Source: Halisarca cf. caerulea (Eukaryota; Porifera; Demospongiae; Chondrillida; Halisarcidae). From it: a stretch of DNA of 64,000 nucleotides. Where the stretch lies: assembly GCA_963170055.1 (NCBI GenBank), contig CAUJGJ010000037.1, positions 1,051,601-1,115,600 of the forward strand, written 5' to 3'. Position 1 is the first letter of the stretch. Each line of letters opens with the position of its first letter. The translations under genes were made by a program, and so were the position numbers. A model generated the notes under the pieces. It saw only the letters and a list, made by a program, of their open reading frames with translations. It had not been told where the DNA came from and ran no database searches. This document shows positions 47,201-62,200 of the stretch, piece after piece.

Positions 47201-50200
47201 CTGAACAGTTGCAAAACTGTTGCAACTAGTGAACATTACCCAAACTCCTTTGAATAGTCGAACAGGGAGGCATAAATGGCAGAAGCTTACCTGTACAGTC
47301 AGGTTAAACAAATAGTGCACATTTCAGAGCTTCCGCTACCTCTTGAATTTCTTTAAGTCATTGCTGGGAGTAATTACAGAAGCTAATATGGGATGAGTGA
47401 ATTCATCACTGCTGCTCTTAAGTGCAATGCAGTATGGCTGGAATAACACCGGCCAGTGAACACCATACTTCACTAATGATAGGGTGCAGTGGAACTCCTC
47501 CAAATCCAGATCCCTGAATGCCTATACTTCCCTTTGATATGGACACATACATGCCACTGGAACTTCTTTGATTTCCGTTATGTTGGTTTATGTCTCCCAA
47601 AAGCATGAAACATGAACTCTAAGTACCTAATAACGTATGCGACATACATGTTATGATGGGAAATAATTTTCATCTACTAAAAGTGGCTTCACAAGAATGT
47701 ACATACCTCTAAAATTTACCGTATATCTTCTAATTTTTCGCATGAGAGAAGTTCAGAAAATTTTGTCATATGGAAATCAAATCACCATTTCCCCAAAAGT
47801 GATGAATAATTGGAAGACATCGACAAATAATTAGACACACACGGAAGTAAGCTTCTAATAAGGGTAGAGGTCAAAATGGCTGCTTGCAGTCTGCACGATG
47901 TGGCTTTGATCTGAAGTTACCACGTTTAAAAGAGTCTTCAGAACCCACTGTTGGGGATATGGTTACACTGCATATAGCTATAGTCGATTGCTTAATTGTG
48001 GTCGTTGTTAAAGTTTACCAGACTGCTGCTACCAGGAATGTGCAATATCTTGGAAATTGAATACATGTGGTCAAACGATCAACAAATGATCAAGTACTGA
48101 CAAAGAATTAGAGACAGTGACGAAAATTAAAAGACAGCACATTTCATCAGGAATTAGAAGTGAACTAACATGGTTTGTAGCAACTGACAAAAAAGTAGGG
48201 TGACGAAAAATTAGAAGATATACGGAAAGGGCAAATTCTGTGCAAGCATGCTGTGTCATTTATGAACAGCAAAGCTGTCACATTAGTTCATGCATACTTT
48301 TACAATATTGTTATCATGTTCACAGATCTACCAACCATAGTCAGTGGAGACAGTGTTGGGATTTTGGATCCCCATGAAAGTGTTATTGACATGAACCCCA
48401 GAAAAACTGGAAAGAAATTTACAATGAATGAGTTTTGCTCTTATCAAGCACAAATGGAGCCCTTCAGAGGTATGGTTGGCTTCTCTCCTTATCAGTACTA
48501 CAACGGTACACTGTTCAGGTTCCCTTTTAGAAATGGTGAATTTCATTCAGCCATTTCTGACCGTGCCTATTCTCCCAAGGATGCTGAAGAAATATTATAT
48601 GCATCATTAGCTGAAGAAGCTGAGCGTATTTTGCTGTTCCTGAACAATGTGACAACAGTTGAGCTGTACCGTCTACCCAGTGGAAGCTATGAAAGTAACC
48701 GCCAGTTACTGCTGAAGATCACAGTAACTCCACAAGACGTGAAGAGTGCAAGGCAGTGGTGTTGCAGCATGTGTGAGCAATATAGCAGAGAAGCAAACAT
48801 TGGAGTGGACACTTATGTTAGCAGGTGTACTGTCACAGTAAGCGGTCCCCTTGCTAAGCACCAGGGCACATATAGCTGGTTGATGTGCAACACCATTGGT
48901 GGCAGGGATGTCACTATGAGAGAGCTAGCTACAAAGATCAAAGTAGTTCCTTGGATAGGTCTAGCTGCACCATTGCCATCTGCATGCAGCTCCGGAAACC
49001 ATTCTTTCAAAAGTCTGGTTACCCAGGATTGTAGGACGATTGAGCAGACTGTGAAGGGTAGCATGTCAAGACATGCTCAATCTGTTAGCTGGAGAGATCC
49101 TCCTTCAACTTTGAGCAATGGAGGGTTTGCCTACTGCTTCCTTCCTATGTCAACCACATCAACGACAGGTCTACCTGTTCATGTCCATGGCTACTTCAGC
49201 CTCTCTGACAACAGGAGAAGAGTGCGTTGGCCTGATGCCGATGATCAGAGTGATGAAGCAAAGTGGAATCAGCATTTGATTGAGAAGCTCATTGCACCCT
49301 CTTATGCCATCCTTGTCATGGCCAGATGTAGCCTCACTGCATACACTCAATGTGAGCTGTCAATGAGAAGCCTGAAGGAGAATGCTGATCCATATAATCT
49401 GCTTCCACTTTCTAGCACAACTAGTGAGTCATCATGGAAGCATCTTGTTCGACAAGTTCTCCCACTTTTAGCTGAGCTACCTGTATTGTGGACTCCTGTA
49501 AATGGAGGGCAATGGGTGAAGAACAGTGAAGCTTACTTTGTTTCAGGTCAGTGCCCAGCAGGAGTGATTAACTTCCTGTTGCAACTGCAGTGTCCCATTG
49601 TACACCTCCCAAGCCGTGTACAAGAGGACTGTAGTGCTATAGTGCCAGTACAGAGGATGCTGACACCACAAGTGGCCAGAAATTACATTAGAGGAAGAGC
49701 TAATGTAGTGGCCAATATGTTAAAGCAGGACTTTGGGCTACTTTGTGATGTATTGAGGTACATCACATTAGACAATACCGGTGACCTCCAAGGTCTTCCT
49801 CTGATACCCATGAAGCAGGCAAACACCGTGGGTACATTCTCTTCTCACTATGGAGGAAATACTGTCTATGTGCAGCCGCAAAATGATCCTTTTGTCAACA
49901 GTGTTTTGTTTGGTTTAGACGATGTGCTTCTGTCAACAGCCCTTCCTCATGATCTCACAGTTCTGTTTCAGAGAATAGCCTCCAGTGGTCAGTACAATAT
50001 GCAGTCTGCCAATGCCAGTGTTGTTTGCTCTCAACTCCTTCGGCTGTCCATGCAGAAATGGTGCTCACCCAATGCTAATCAAGTTCAGTGGAATATAGGA
50101 CAGTATGGTCACCCACCTAGTGACTGGCTGTCAAGTGTTTGGCAGTATGTAGCTAGCCATGGCCAGGTAAACAATGTCACCGGTCTCCCCCTTGTTGCAG

Positions 50201-53200
50201 TACAGGGTCCAGATCACCTACCTACTCGTGGCAATGTCATTTTGCTTTCATTGACCATGAATGGTTCTGTCCTACGGCAGAACAGGTATTGCCCTCAAGA
50301 AACCTGCAGTATAGCACAGGCACTAGGATGCACCATTGTAAATGATTCCCCTCTCTACGCATCTATTAGGGACCTCGACAGACTACTTCCCATCCTCACA
50401 GCACCAACCCTGTTTACAGCTATGCAGTCTCTGCACCATGTTCAGGGAAGAGCCTCCAACCTCTCCACAGCTCAGAAGAGGAGTTTACGAAGGATACTAG
50501 TGGAAGCTGCACCCTCATTCACTTTGCAACAAAGAAATTTTCTTCAGTCCCTTCCTTTGTTTGAAATTGGTGTTGGCAACACTGCAGCTAAATTTTATGC
50601 AGCATGGAACCAAACTTTTGTATTTCCGAGTAGCACCATTGAATTCCCTGATAATCTACTTTTTCCATGGAACGTTTTATGTGTGCACTCACAAGATGAT
50701 GAGAGGTTCTACAACATCACATTAGGGAGGAATTCTCTTTCATTTGGTGAACTCGTGCGTAATTGCATCTTTCAACATGCTGTCTCCTGTAATGTTGGAC
50801 AGAGAAATGGTATTATTGCATGGATAATACAAAATTCTAATTCGCATGATCTTGAGGAATTTGTTAGACAACAAAAATGTATTCCTAATTCCAAAAATGC
50901 TCTGTGCTGTGTTTCAGAGTTGTATGACCCAAATGATAGCAAGCTAAAGGAGTACTTTCACTCAAATGAGGCAGCATTTCCATCAGCAGACTTGCATTCT
51001 GTGTTGTACAAACTACAGCAGTTTGGACTGAAGACTTGGAGCTCTGTTACAGCCAACACAACATCCTTTAATTCATTTCTAGTGAGCAGAGCAGAGTCTG
51101 TATCTTTACTGAACCAGTGGGGACTGAAGCAAGATGCTGAGAAACGTTCGAGACTAATTCTCCAGGAAGTGTCCAACAGTCCTCACTGTTCTCAGTTGCT
51201 GAACTCCTTGATGAATATCCCATTCCTTTACTGCCAGCCCTCTCCACCTCTTGACTACATCAAAGGCCTTCATTGGGTTGGTAGTCAGTGCACAAATCTG
51301 TTTTCGATGAGGCAACTGTTTTTTGCCACAAGTATCTCGTACACTGCTAGCTTGGTTGGCTCTACCTGCCCAATTCCATCTGAGAGGTATCTTGATAGCA
51401 TTGTCAGGATGGCAAGCACCAACATACCATTTGCTTCCATCACTGGTAATCACGTGTTGAGGCATTTCCAGAACATTTCTCAGGTCACATCATCCAAATC
51501 AGTTCCGACCGAACAAGTAAGCTCCACTGTGGATTGCATATACAGCTGGCTACAGGGTAATTCCCCACAGTGCTTTACATCAGTGAAGGGTCCTTTCATT
51601 TGGAATGGCAGTCGTTTTCTCAGCAGGGATCAGGTAGCCTTGAATCCACTGGCAGGCAAGTATTCGCTGGCCCCATACCGATACTCCTGCAAAGACTTGT
51701 CCATACTGGAAAAGTACAAATCCATGTGGGGAAGATGCGGAGTGAAGGAGTCATTCACAGAAGAAGATGGTGTCAACGTAGTGTCAGAAATTAGAGAGCA
51801 AGCACAAGGATATTTGGATGATAACAATTTAACCATAGCTGTTAATGTTGCCAAAGTTCTCTATGAACGCAAGTGCTGTCATTTGGTGAACAAAATGTAC
51901 TTGCCAAGCCATCGCAATACCTTGGAGAGTCCCTCACATTTGACATATCATGACTACTATGTGGATCTCACAGGTAGTGAAGATGATGACTTCTTGTTTG
52001 TTCATGGCAGTATTACATCTGGTGTTGCTCAATTCTTCAATGTAATGTCTCTAAGCACTCGTGCTGCACCCTCTGAACCATTGGGAATTGACTATGAATG
52101 CACAGGTCCCTATGAGTCCATCACTCACAGGATCCACGAAGTAGTGGAGGAGTACGGTGATCAGATTGATGTGTTTAAGGAGCTCATACAAAATGCAGAT
52201 GATGCTGGAGCTACGGTGGTCAAGTTTCTGATTGACTGGCGAGATTGGAGGAATGTTAAAGGCAGGAAGTTGCTGACAAAGGAAATGAACACCTGGCAAG
52301 GTCCAGCCCTCTATGCCTACAATGATAAGACTTTCTCCGATGATGACCTGAGAAATATCTGTAAAGTAGCCGGACAGACAAAGAAACTAGATGTGAAGAA
52401 AATTGGTCGTTTTGGAGTAGGTTTCTGTGCTACTTATCACCTCACCGATGTCCCAAGTTTTGTCACTAGGCGATATTTGCAGGTTTTTGATCCTCACCTA
52501 AAATATCTTGGTGATCGAGTCAAACCTACTAAGCCAGGAATGCAAATAGACTTTGTCAAGGAGAGAGAAGGTCTACAGAAATACTTCTCAACTCAGGTAG
52601 AGCCCTATCAAGGGGTGTTTGGTTGTGACCTTTTCAGCTCAGACCCAGAAGGATTTGATGGGACTCTGTTTCGCTTTCCCTTCCGCCAGCAAGGTGTGAT
52701 TAGTGAAATATCCAGTGATGTGTTCTCTCAAGACTCAAAGGCTGTAAAGTCACTAAAACAGTCCCTTTTGGATAGCTCTAGAACTTTACTCCTTTTCCTT
52801 CAAAATGTTAACAGAGTAGAATTGTATGAATGTGATGGGAAATGTGGTACATCTGAAGCACTAAGAATGGTCAAGGTATTCTCCATTTCAAGAACCACTG
52901 CTGATCAGAAAGAATTCCGCAAGGAATTTATAATAACCAATAACTTTATCAGTGTAGATCCGTGCTCACAAATTATGAGGTTAGTATCAAAGAAGCCCTC
53001 TGATCAAACGAAAGTGAGTTTTTGTGTTGTGTCTTCAGCAATGGGCAAAACGGACAGTCTTTCTTTTGCTTACGGACAAGAGGGAAAATCCAAAGGACTA
53101 GTTCCTATGGCTGAGGTTGCTTTGGAAGTGGTGACTGAAGGTAGTGAGCTGCAGATCAAGAACACCAAAGGAGGGGTATCATGCTTCCTTCCATTACCCA

Positions 53201-56200
53201 TAGCAACCAGTCTTGGCTTCCACATTAACGCATATTTTGATGTCTCCAAAGATCGTAAGCTGCTGAAAGGGGTTCAAGGATCGGAGGATGACAAATGGAA
53301 CATGATGCTGATGAAAGACGCCTTATTACAAGCTGTCTTGACTTTGCTAGAATTTCTCACTGGCAAAGCTCCTGTGGGAAACAGGAAGAGAATGGAAGAG
53401 TTTCTGGGCAAGTATTATTCCCTCTTCCCTGTTAGAAGAGAGAACACATCCATAGTTCCTGACAGTGTCCAGCCGTACCTCTCGGAGGCTTTTGAACGTG
53501 AATTTCCCAGTGTATCAAATCAAATAATCTGGTGTGAATCCAATGGTGGTTGCTGGATGGAGCCATGTGATGTGTTTGTTCTGAGCTCTGAATACCCCTT
53601 AGTCAGCTCATTTTGGGATACTACTTTCAAGCTGTTGGTAGAACTTGAAGTTAGTGTTGCTAAAGTTCCCAAGTGTGTAGGAGACCACCTGAGGTTGATT
53701 TCTTTCCATGAATTTTGCACTGAATATTTCTTTGAGCAATTGAATGAATTGCCTCTTGACTTCACAGACAAAATTATGCTCCACCTGCTAAAGAATTATG
53801 ACAGTATTGTGGTACATCATAGCTGGATTGAAGAATTGATGAAAGACAGTCCTTGTATACCCAGCAAACCGTATGGTGTACGTTGCAGACCATGTGATCT
53901 GGTGGATGCATCCAATGCAACATTGAAGGTGCTTTTTGATGAAGAAGAGGGACGTTTTCCAACTGATGCTTACTTGGAGCAACTGAGCAGCTTGAAACAT
54001 CTTGGAATAGCACACAAACGTCTGAGGAATGATGACGTTATTGACAGAGCCAAGACAGTGAGCTCTCTTTGGGACAGTGAAGAGTTTGACATAGCACAGG
54101 AAAGAAGCAAGAATGTTGTATACTATCTGATAAAATATAATTATAATAGACGATCTACAACTGGAACGCAGGTTCAGCTTTTCCACAGTTATTCTTCCGA
54201 AGATGACAATGCACTCCTGTCAGAACTGTCTGCAATTCCTTTCTTGTTGACCTCCGAAAGACCAGAAGGCACAACCTTACCCTGGTTTGAAAAGACTAAA
54301 CTCTTGGCAGCAGAACATCTGTACCTCAATGAGTATTCTGACCTTGTATTCACCCAATATGGTGTTTTGAATCAGAGGATCTATGACTCTAGCGTAAAGA
54401 ACAGTCTGAAGTTCCTATCGCATCCCAAAGTAGACACAGTCATCCAGCAATTGAAGAATGTTGTTGCATGGTGGATTGGGGGAGGAAAGGAGAATAGGAC
54501 AAGGGAAGATTGCACCATACTTTCCAAGGCAACATTGTCTGTGTACTCTCGTCTGCAGTCACATGTGCAAAGAAGAGTGTCTGCTATGTCTAAGAGTCTG
54601 AAAGATGATGAAACAGAGAAGCATCTAAAATTTATCCAAGAGCAACTTAAAGGGTTACCCTTTGTATGGGAAGGTGACTGCTTCTATTACGTTGACCAGG
54701 TGTTTATTGAAGAGCAACACTACTGTCCTCCTTATATGGTGAAACTTACTCATCATTCTAGTTTCTTCCACATGATTGGTGTAGCTAAAAGGGCTACTAA
54801 TGATCAGTTGGTTTCCATGCTTGGGAAGATGAAGGAGGATAAGGGTGAACAACCTTTATCCAACGATGAAATTCACTTCAGTGTTTCCATTGCTACTAGA
54901 CTTTCATATGATGAGGGTACATATGATGATCTCTGTCTCCCTGACAGTAATGGTATAATGCGTCACAAGTCAAAACTTATGTACATGGATGATCGTGATT
55001 ATACATGGCTGCAAACACACAATGCATTTGAGGACATATCTGATGAAATATTCTCTCTTCATAAGAACATTTCATGGAGCAAAGCTGCAGACTTAGGACT
55101 GAACAATCCTGTGCAAACTCTGTTGGGCAGGTATACTGACAATGAATTCATGACTGGTATGGAATATGGGCAAACAGAACGACTCTGTGACAGATTAAGT
55201 AACATCCTTCGAGGCTATCATGCTGATACTTCTATATTTAAAGAATTCATCCAGAATGCTGATGATGCTGGTGCCTCGGAGATTGTGTTTGTGTTGGATA
55301 AAAGGACATTTCATGATGAAAAACTATTTTCTCAGCATGTCCCTTGGAAAAGGCTCCAGAAGATGCCATCTCTACTAGTGTTTAATGACAAGAAGTTCTC
55401 AGATGAAGACATTAGGAGTATCACAAGGCTTGGCAGAGGAGGAAAGCAGGATACACCAGAAACCATTGGAAGATTTGGTATTGGATTCAATGTAGCATAT
55501 CACATCACAGACTGTCCAGTGTTTGTGTCACATGGCGAGGGGGGCTCTCCCGAACACTTCTGTGTGTTTGACCCCACTCTTCGATATGCACCAGGTAGTA
55601 CCACCAGTCATCCAGGAAGAAGGTGGGACCTTTGCAAGAAAGGAGGTGACATTTCAACACTATTTGTAAACCAAATGGAACCATTTTCCCAGGAGACACT
55701 TGAGCTGCTTTCTAAAACTTGTCCTGGTTCTTTTGTGCAGTTGCACAGTGATCCAAAGTGGAAGAATGGATTTGTGATGTTTAGGTTGCCATTGACCAGG
55801 GAGGGGGAGAGGCCTTACCACAAGAAGATTGAAGGGGCTGCTAATATGTCTCAGATGGACCTCAGGGAGCTTATGACCCAGTTTGTTCCTGAACTTAGTC
55901 AAACTTTGCTGTTCCTAAACTCTGTTAGAAGGATTGCCTTATTTGAAATTGGTAGAGATGGTCGTTGCACTTTGCTGGGAAATTGTCATGCCAACATTGC
56001 ACCACTAGATGAAGCTAAATGTGAGAGGTTTAACTGTAGAGTTTCCGAGGAAGTCAATATGCTTAAAACAGAAGGAACGACAAGAGATTCAGTTCAAACT
56101 GTTTACAGAGTTTCTCTAAGTGGCACAAGGGGTATCATCAGTGGTAAAAAGAAACCCAAACATGGTAAAAGAGCAACAAGCTCAGAAGACTGGATCATTA

Positions 56201-59200
56201 GTAAAAGATTTGGAGGACAGGACATTGATGTGCAATTACTAACTGCTGGTTTTAGATGTAGCTTCCTGCCATTGGGTGGTGTGGCTGCTAACCTGTCACG
56301 GGGAGAACAACATGAGTATACAAGAAGGCTTCCAGCAACCTTGTATTGCTATCTTCCTTTACCATTGGCATCGGGTTTACCTGTTCATGTCAATGGTCAC
56401 TTTTGGTTGAATGACTCAAGGCGCAGTTTGCAGCACAGTGAAAGTAACCACGAATTGAAGGATTGGAATCAAGCAGTTTGCAAAGAAATCATTGCTAAAG
56501 CATATGTAGAGTTGCTACTTTACTGCCAAGATGTAAGAATTGAGGAGGAAGAACCACTGAATACATCCTGGTATTACAGTTTATTTCCCAGGACCATGTA
56601 CAAAGGACCCCTGGAGGGTTTTAATATACCTAATCAATGTTATTCTTTGCTGGTAAGTCAAAATGCTCCAGTTCTTCTGATGAAGAAAGAAAGAGAACAA
56701 GATGAATGTGCTCACCCTGAATGGCTAGCTTTGAGCAATTCCAATCATCCACAAATGGGATTGTTTTATGATGAGCCGCAGTCATCAAGTTATAGGTATG
56801 GCATGCAGCAGTCTTCACGATCTGCTAGTACATGTATTGAAGCAAAGGAACTACAGGGACTCGCTTTGATAAAATTGGGAATGAAATTGACCTCAGCACC
56901 ATTTAGAATTGCAAAACATGTAGAAGAATCACTTGATACAACCTATATTGCTATCATCCAGCCTGCCGTAGTAAGGGACCACCTCAGATCTCTGGTGCCT
57001 CAGATTTCTAGATACAAGGATGTAGTTGTAAGCAATATTCTACAGCTCTTGCTCTATTGTGTGTCAGATATAGAGAAAGTAGGAGAGAATGTACTCTGGA
57101 AAGAAAGGTTAGAAGGGGTACCACTAATGCTGACTGAGGATGGAAGTCTAAAAGAAATGCAAGAAGTATTTGATGGTCGCTTCTGGGAGTTATTGCCACA
57201 TTGCTCTCAGTACTTTGTCAGCCAGACTATTTGGAAATGTTCCAAGCTGGTCAAAGACCTTGAGGGATTACATATAATCAAACCTCTTACCGATGACCCA
57301 ATCTTTGTTTCTGAGAACCTCCATCTCCATCAGAATATTGGTGTTGTACCATTTGAACCAGGATTAAAACAACTCCTTGCTCTGCTATGGCAATACATCA
57401 GAAAATTGCAAGAGAAGGATCTGCACCATTTCAACAATTTCTCAATAATTCCAACAACTGACAATAAACTATATCCTTTCTCACAATCAAATATGGTACT
57501 ATTTGAGCAGCCTAGCAAGAAGTTGATCATTTTGTTTGGCTTCCCTGTTGTTGATTTTGGCAAAATATTTTCTCACTCAAAAGAATTTGCCATATATTCT
57601 GATTTTCAATCTTATTTTGCTCTTGAAACAGTACAAGATATCTTAAGACTGCTGGAGCATTACCAACGGGATATTGTGGAAAGGAATGTTTCACCTGCAG
57701 AATCCGATGTTGCAGATTTTATCCTCTTCCTGGAACAAAGCACAGATCTCAATAAGAGTGGTGATTTGCACCATTTGAAGAAACTTCCTCTTTTCAAACT
57801 AGTCAGTGGAGAGTTAAGACCAATAGTAAACTATGACACAGTTCATGGTGTGCACAAGGGCATTCCAAAAGATGGTCTCGCTGAACTAAGTGATATTTTA
57901 GTGACAGTAGGATTTGTTATTGTTCCATCTTATTGTGGGATGTTTATGGAAAAAGTTGGTGTACATCTATGGAGTGACGAAGAATTGCAGTTTTACAGAT
58001 ACCACCTAGTGCCTCATTTTTGCAGGCTTCCCCCTGAGCAAGCTCCTCGATTGCTAGAAAGTCAAATGAAATTTTTGTTTTCACTATTCTGCTTATACAG
58101 CTACAATAAGAAGACAAGAGGAGCATGGAATACCATTTTCCACGACTTAAAGGATGTTCCCTTCATTTCAGGTCCGCAAGGTTCAGTTTGTGTGTCTTCC
58201 CTGTATGATCCAGAAGTACCACTTCTGAAGGCATTCCTAACTGATGACTGTTTTCCTCCCATTCCATGGAGCGAGGAAGAAGACACTAGAAACCTTGAGT
58301 TTCTCCGTCATCTTGGCTTAATTGACAATGTGTCATGTCAGATTTGGCTCAAATTTGCAAATCAACTTGCTGAGGATATTCAACAAGCAAACCTTCCAGA
58401 GGATGAACTGGAAGAAAAGGCTTCTTTACTTCTGGAAGACATGTCACAAAAATTAATGGATAATCCCCTCGAGGATTTCTGTCATGAAGCCTCCAACATA
58501 GTATGTGTTCCTTGTGAACCTCAAATTGATTTGGAGAAAATTCTGCAAGCAGTTCTGTGCAATCCACGATTCTCACTTCCATATGGAAAATGGAATAAGC
58601 TCTCGGGTTGTATAATTGCAAGCACTAGTGCTGAGTGTCTGCTTGCCTGCCTAGTGAAGCCCTGTTTGTCTATGGACTGTGGTTTCGATGTAAGCCCTTC
58701 TTCAGATGTTTTAGTTGAACTAGGCCTTAGTAGACTTGATCCTGTAATTGTAGGACACAATTTGGTTTGTTTGTCTGAATACCTTCGCAGATGCAAGGAA
58801 GTACCAATGAAGGACAGCAAGAAAGTAGTATCTAAACTAGAGAAAGTATTTGGAGAACATTACAAATACATTGATGAAAACAAGGCTAGCCAAAATAGCC
58901 TGAGTTTCCTTCATGATAAAAAGTGCATCTTTCTTCCAGAATTACAGAAATCTTCCTTCCTCCTCATGTCACCAAGCCAAGTTTGTCAATCTTGTTCTCC
59001 TGAAATATATGATTTGATTCCTCACATTCAGCCCGTTCCAACTTATTGCACTTTATTTACTACATTTCTTAAGATAGCTGGTGTTCCTGAAAAGCTCACT
59101 ATTCCTCAATGTCTGCATGCTCTAAGAGAGTTGTACAAGCAACAGTCATTGAATCCTAATAACCGTAAATCAGCCTTGGTAGCCTACAGACATCTTGTGA

Positions 59201-62200
59201 TACTTTGCAGGAAGGCTGAAAAGGAGGACCAAGGAGGAGCCAATCGCATGACAGTGGGAACAGGTGTAGTTCCTTTACCTTCTGCTGACAAAAGCAGACT
59301 TCTTCCTTCAACTGATCTTCTATTAGATGATGCCTCTTGGATTGGTGATAGGCTGACTCCAGGTACCTTCTCTGCTACATTTGTATGCAAACCACCTGCA
59401 GATGAACATAGTTTTAACACACTACCTAAGTGCCTTGGAGTACGGCTTCTTAGTGACATCATCACAGAACACCCTCATGAGCAAATGCTCCACCCAGCTA
59501 ATGTATGCAATGCAGAGAGTGTGGCCAGAGCCGAAGGTCAAGAGCATGGATGCCCATTTGTCATTGCACTTACTACCATCCTGACATCTCCAGAACTGTA
59601 CCAAGGAGTGTTAAGGGTTGTCCGGTATGAGACTCACCAAGTACCTTCAGATGAAGTAGCTGGTAAGGTAGCAACAAGTCTTCAGAGTTTCAATGTGAAA
59701 TGTGTTCAAATGATTAAGACTGTGCTTCACAATGAGCAAGGGCAGATTATTCCACAATCTGAAGCAGACAATAATACTTGCTTTGTGGCAACAGAAAATG
59801 ATGTTCATCTTCGGACAGCTTATATTGCCCCTCATTCAGATTCTATTGATATCAATGTACTGTTGTACAAGCTTTCCAGAGGGTTAAATCTATTCATGGG
59901 ACAAGTACTCAAAGATACGGCTCTTCTCATGCAAATGTTGCAATGCACACAACCTGAGGTGATCCCACTTCTCCTGGATACATTGAACATACCAGCTTAC
60001 GAGCACGGTATGGAAGCACGGCCATCAGAGTCTGACATAGGTCAGCCGGTGCAACACACCAGTAGATTGGATCACATTGTAGTGTGCACCTTCAGGAGAG
60101 GAGAAATAGTAAAATTTCATTCCAACGGAGCCTGTATCAATGCTGAAATAAAGCAGATCTCCGATAATGTCGATGCCCATCTAATGACTTGTAAACTGAA
60201 AGTAAAAGACAATGATGGAAACGGGGAGGATGGACCTGTAGTTGACTTTGCCCCTCTGTTCATGTCAAAGTACTTGTCAGCTCCACAGGCAGCGTATGTG
60301 AGGAAATGCTGGAAGTTACCTGAAGATTCACAGTATGACGGTGATTCTGCTTCTCAAGAACCCTTGTCATTCCTTCCACTTGACATTCGCAATCATCAGA
60401 TACTTAAAGACCAGCTTGGTAAAGTTGTACAATTGGTAAAAGATCATGTCCAGCTGGAACTAGTTTGTATTCGATTGGTCTATCACCTAGAATTCCTTTG
60501 TGCTAAAGCAAATTGTCTCAGGAAATTTGAAGCAGTATCTGAAGTATTTGTGAGTCTCCTTCGGTCACTGCATATTGACCCTCCTCTTATTGCAAGAGTA
60601 GAAAGGCTAATACAAGAGCTGTTGTTTGCTCGAAGGAAAAAACAACAAGTGTCTTTGGAAGGAAGTGGTGGTGGAGGTTATGTAGGATATGTTGGAGGTG
60701 GCAGTGCTGGTGTTGGTGGTGGGAGTACAAGTTACAGAGGTGGAGGAGGAGGTGGAGGAGGCTTTGGTGGAGGCATAGGTGCACTACACAATTCAGTATG
60801 GAGACCAAGAGGTGCAAATCGGTACCAACATCCTGTGTGGCAACCAGCTGCAGTGGAAGTGGAGCCCCCACCAGAACCCAACTTAGTGGAAGCTGGAATG
60901 TGGCTCACTCAGTGTCTGAATGACTATGAAGCAGCTAAGTCACTGTTGGAATCATCTATTAGATATCGCAGGAGCATCCAAGACCAAGATATCTCCATTA
61001 TTCTCATATTTCCAGCACAAGTCTGTTTCCTTTGCCATGAAAGTGTGGAAAAATGTCTAAAAGCACTCTTCTTGGCATTGTTTGGTATGAACAGACAAAT
61101 TTCAGGGCACACTAATGTGAAAGATTTGTGTGAAGAGCTGCAGAGAAATATGCACTGGCCTAGCGATCCACCAGTGAACCTGATGCCTCAAGTGATTGAG
61201 GTGTCCAGTCACTACTTGCGTTGCAGGTATCCCGACTACAACTCTCCAATGATGGAGCCAGCTCGAGTGTATGCAGAGAGATTCCAGGAAGCAGAAGATG
61301 CAGTAACAGCTGTCAGGCGTATCCTAGAAACAATAGAGCAGATAGCGTCCATTGCAGATTTGATGAGACAAGTGCAGTACAATGTTCCTATTCAAGCTGT
61401 TGCTCCCTTTGACCCCAATGGTGAGTTATGCTATACCACTCTTTATACATGTGCTACCTAATAAGCCACACTTAGAGATGTGTACTCATTAATGTTGAAT
61501 ACATTCAAACTATGTGCACTTGTATTGGTGGATTGCATAGGGGCTGCATGCTCCTATATACAAAAATATGAACTATTGCTTACATGAGTACATATTATGC
61601 AAATCTAAGCACATGTACTTCATGTTTGAGGGTGACAGGTCTCGGACCAATCTTGCATCAAACGATGGCATGCATGTGCATTGACATGGCAAGTAGAAGG
61701 AAGGACCACCTGGAAGCTGCACTGACTCTGTTTTCTGACCTCCATCAGCTGCTGTATAAATATGTAATGTGTGCTACCTTCATATTCATGTTTGTATATA
61801 CTTATATATGGTATGCAGCCATATTCTTGAACAATACAGTATATAGTTACAATTCATTCTGTTGCAAAGTGGAGGTCCTTGTGGGGTTAGAAATATGTGG
61901 ACAGTGTGTACTGTAGATAAGTAGTGTGTATCCAAGTACAGTGGTACTCTGCTCACACAGTCATGTTGGTATATAGAGCTGCACTGAAGCATTCTTCGCT
62001 ATATATCCACACAATTGAGTTGGGAGTGGATGCCCCAATACATGCTTCCTCCCTACTCCTACCTGGCCCTAAAAGCAAACTGCATCCTCACACAATATGT
62101 TACTGTATTGTTGTACAAGACTTATCTGTATAGTTAGTGCTGTGTGTAGGGCACATACATGCATGTGCTTGTTTACTTAGTTACGATGTACAGAAATGCA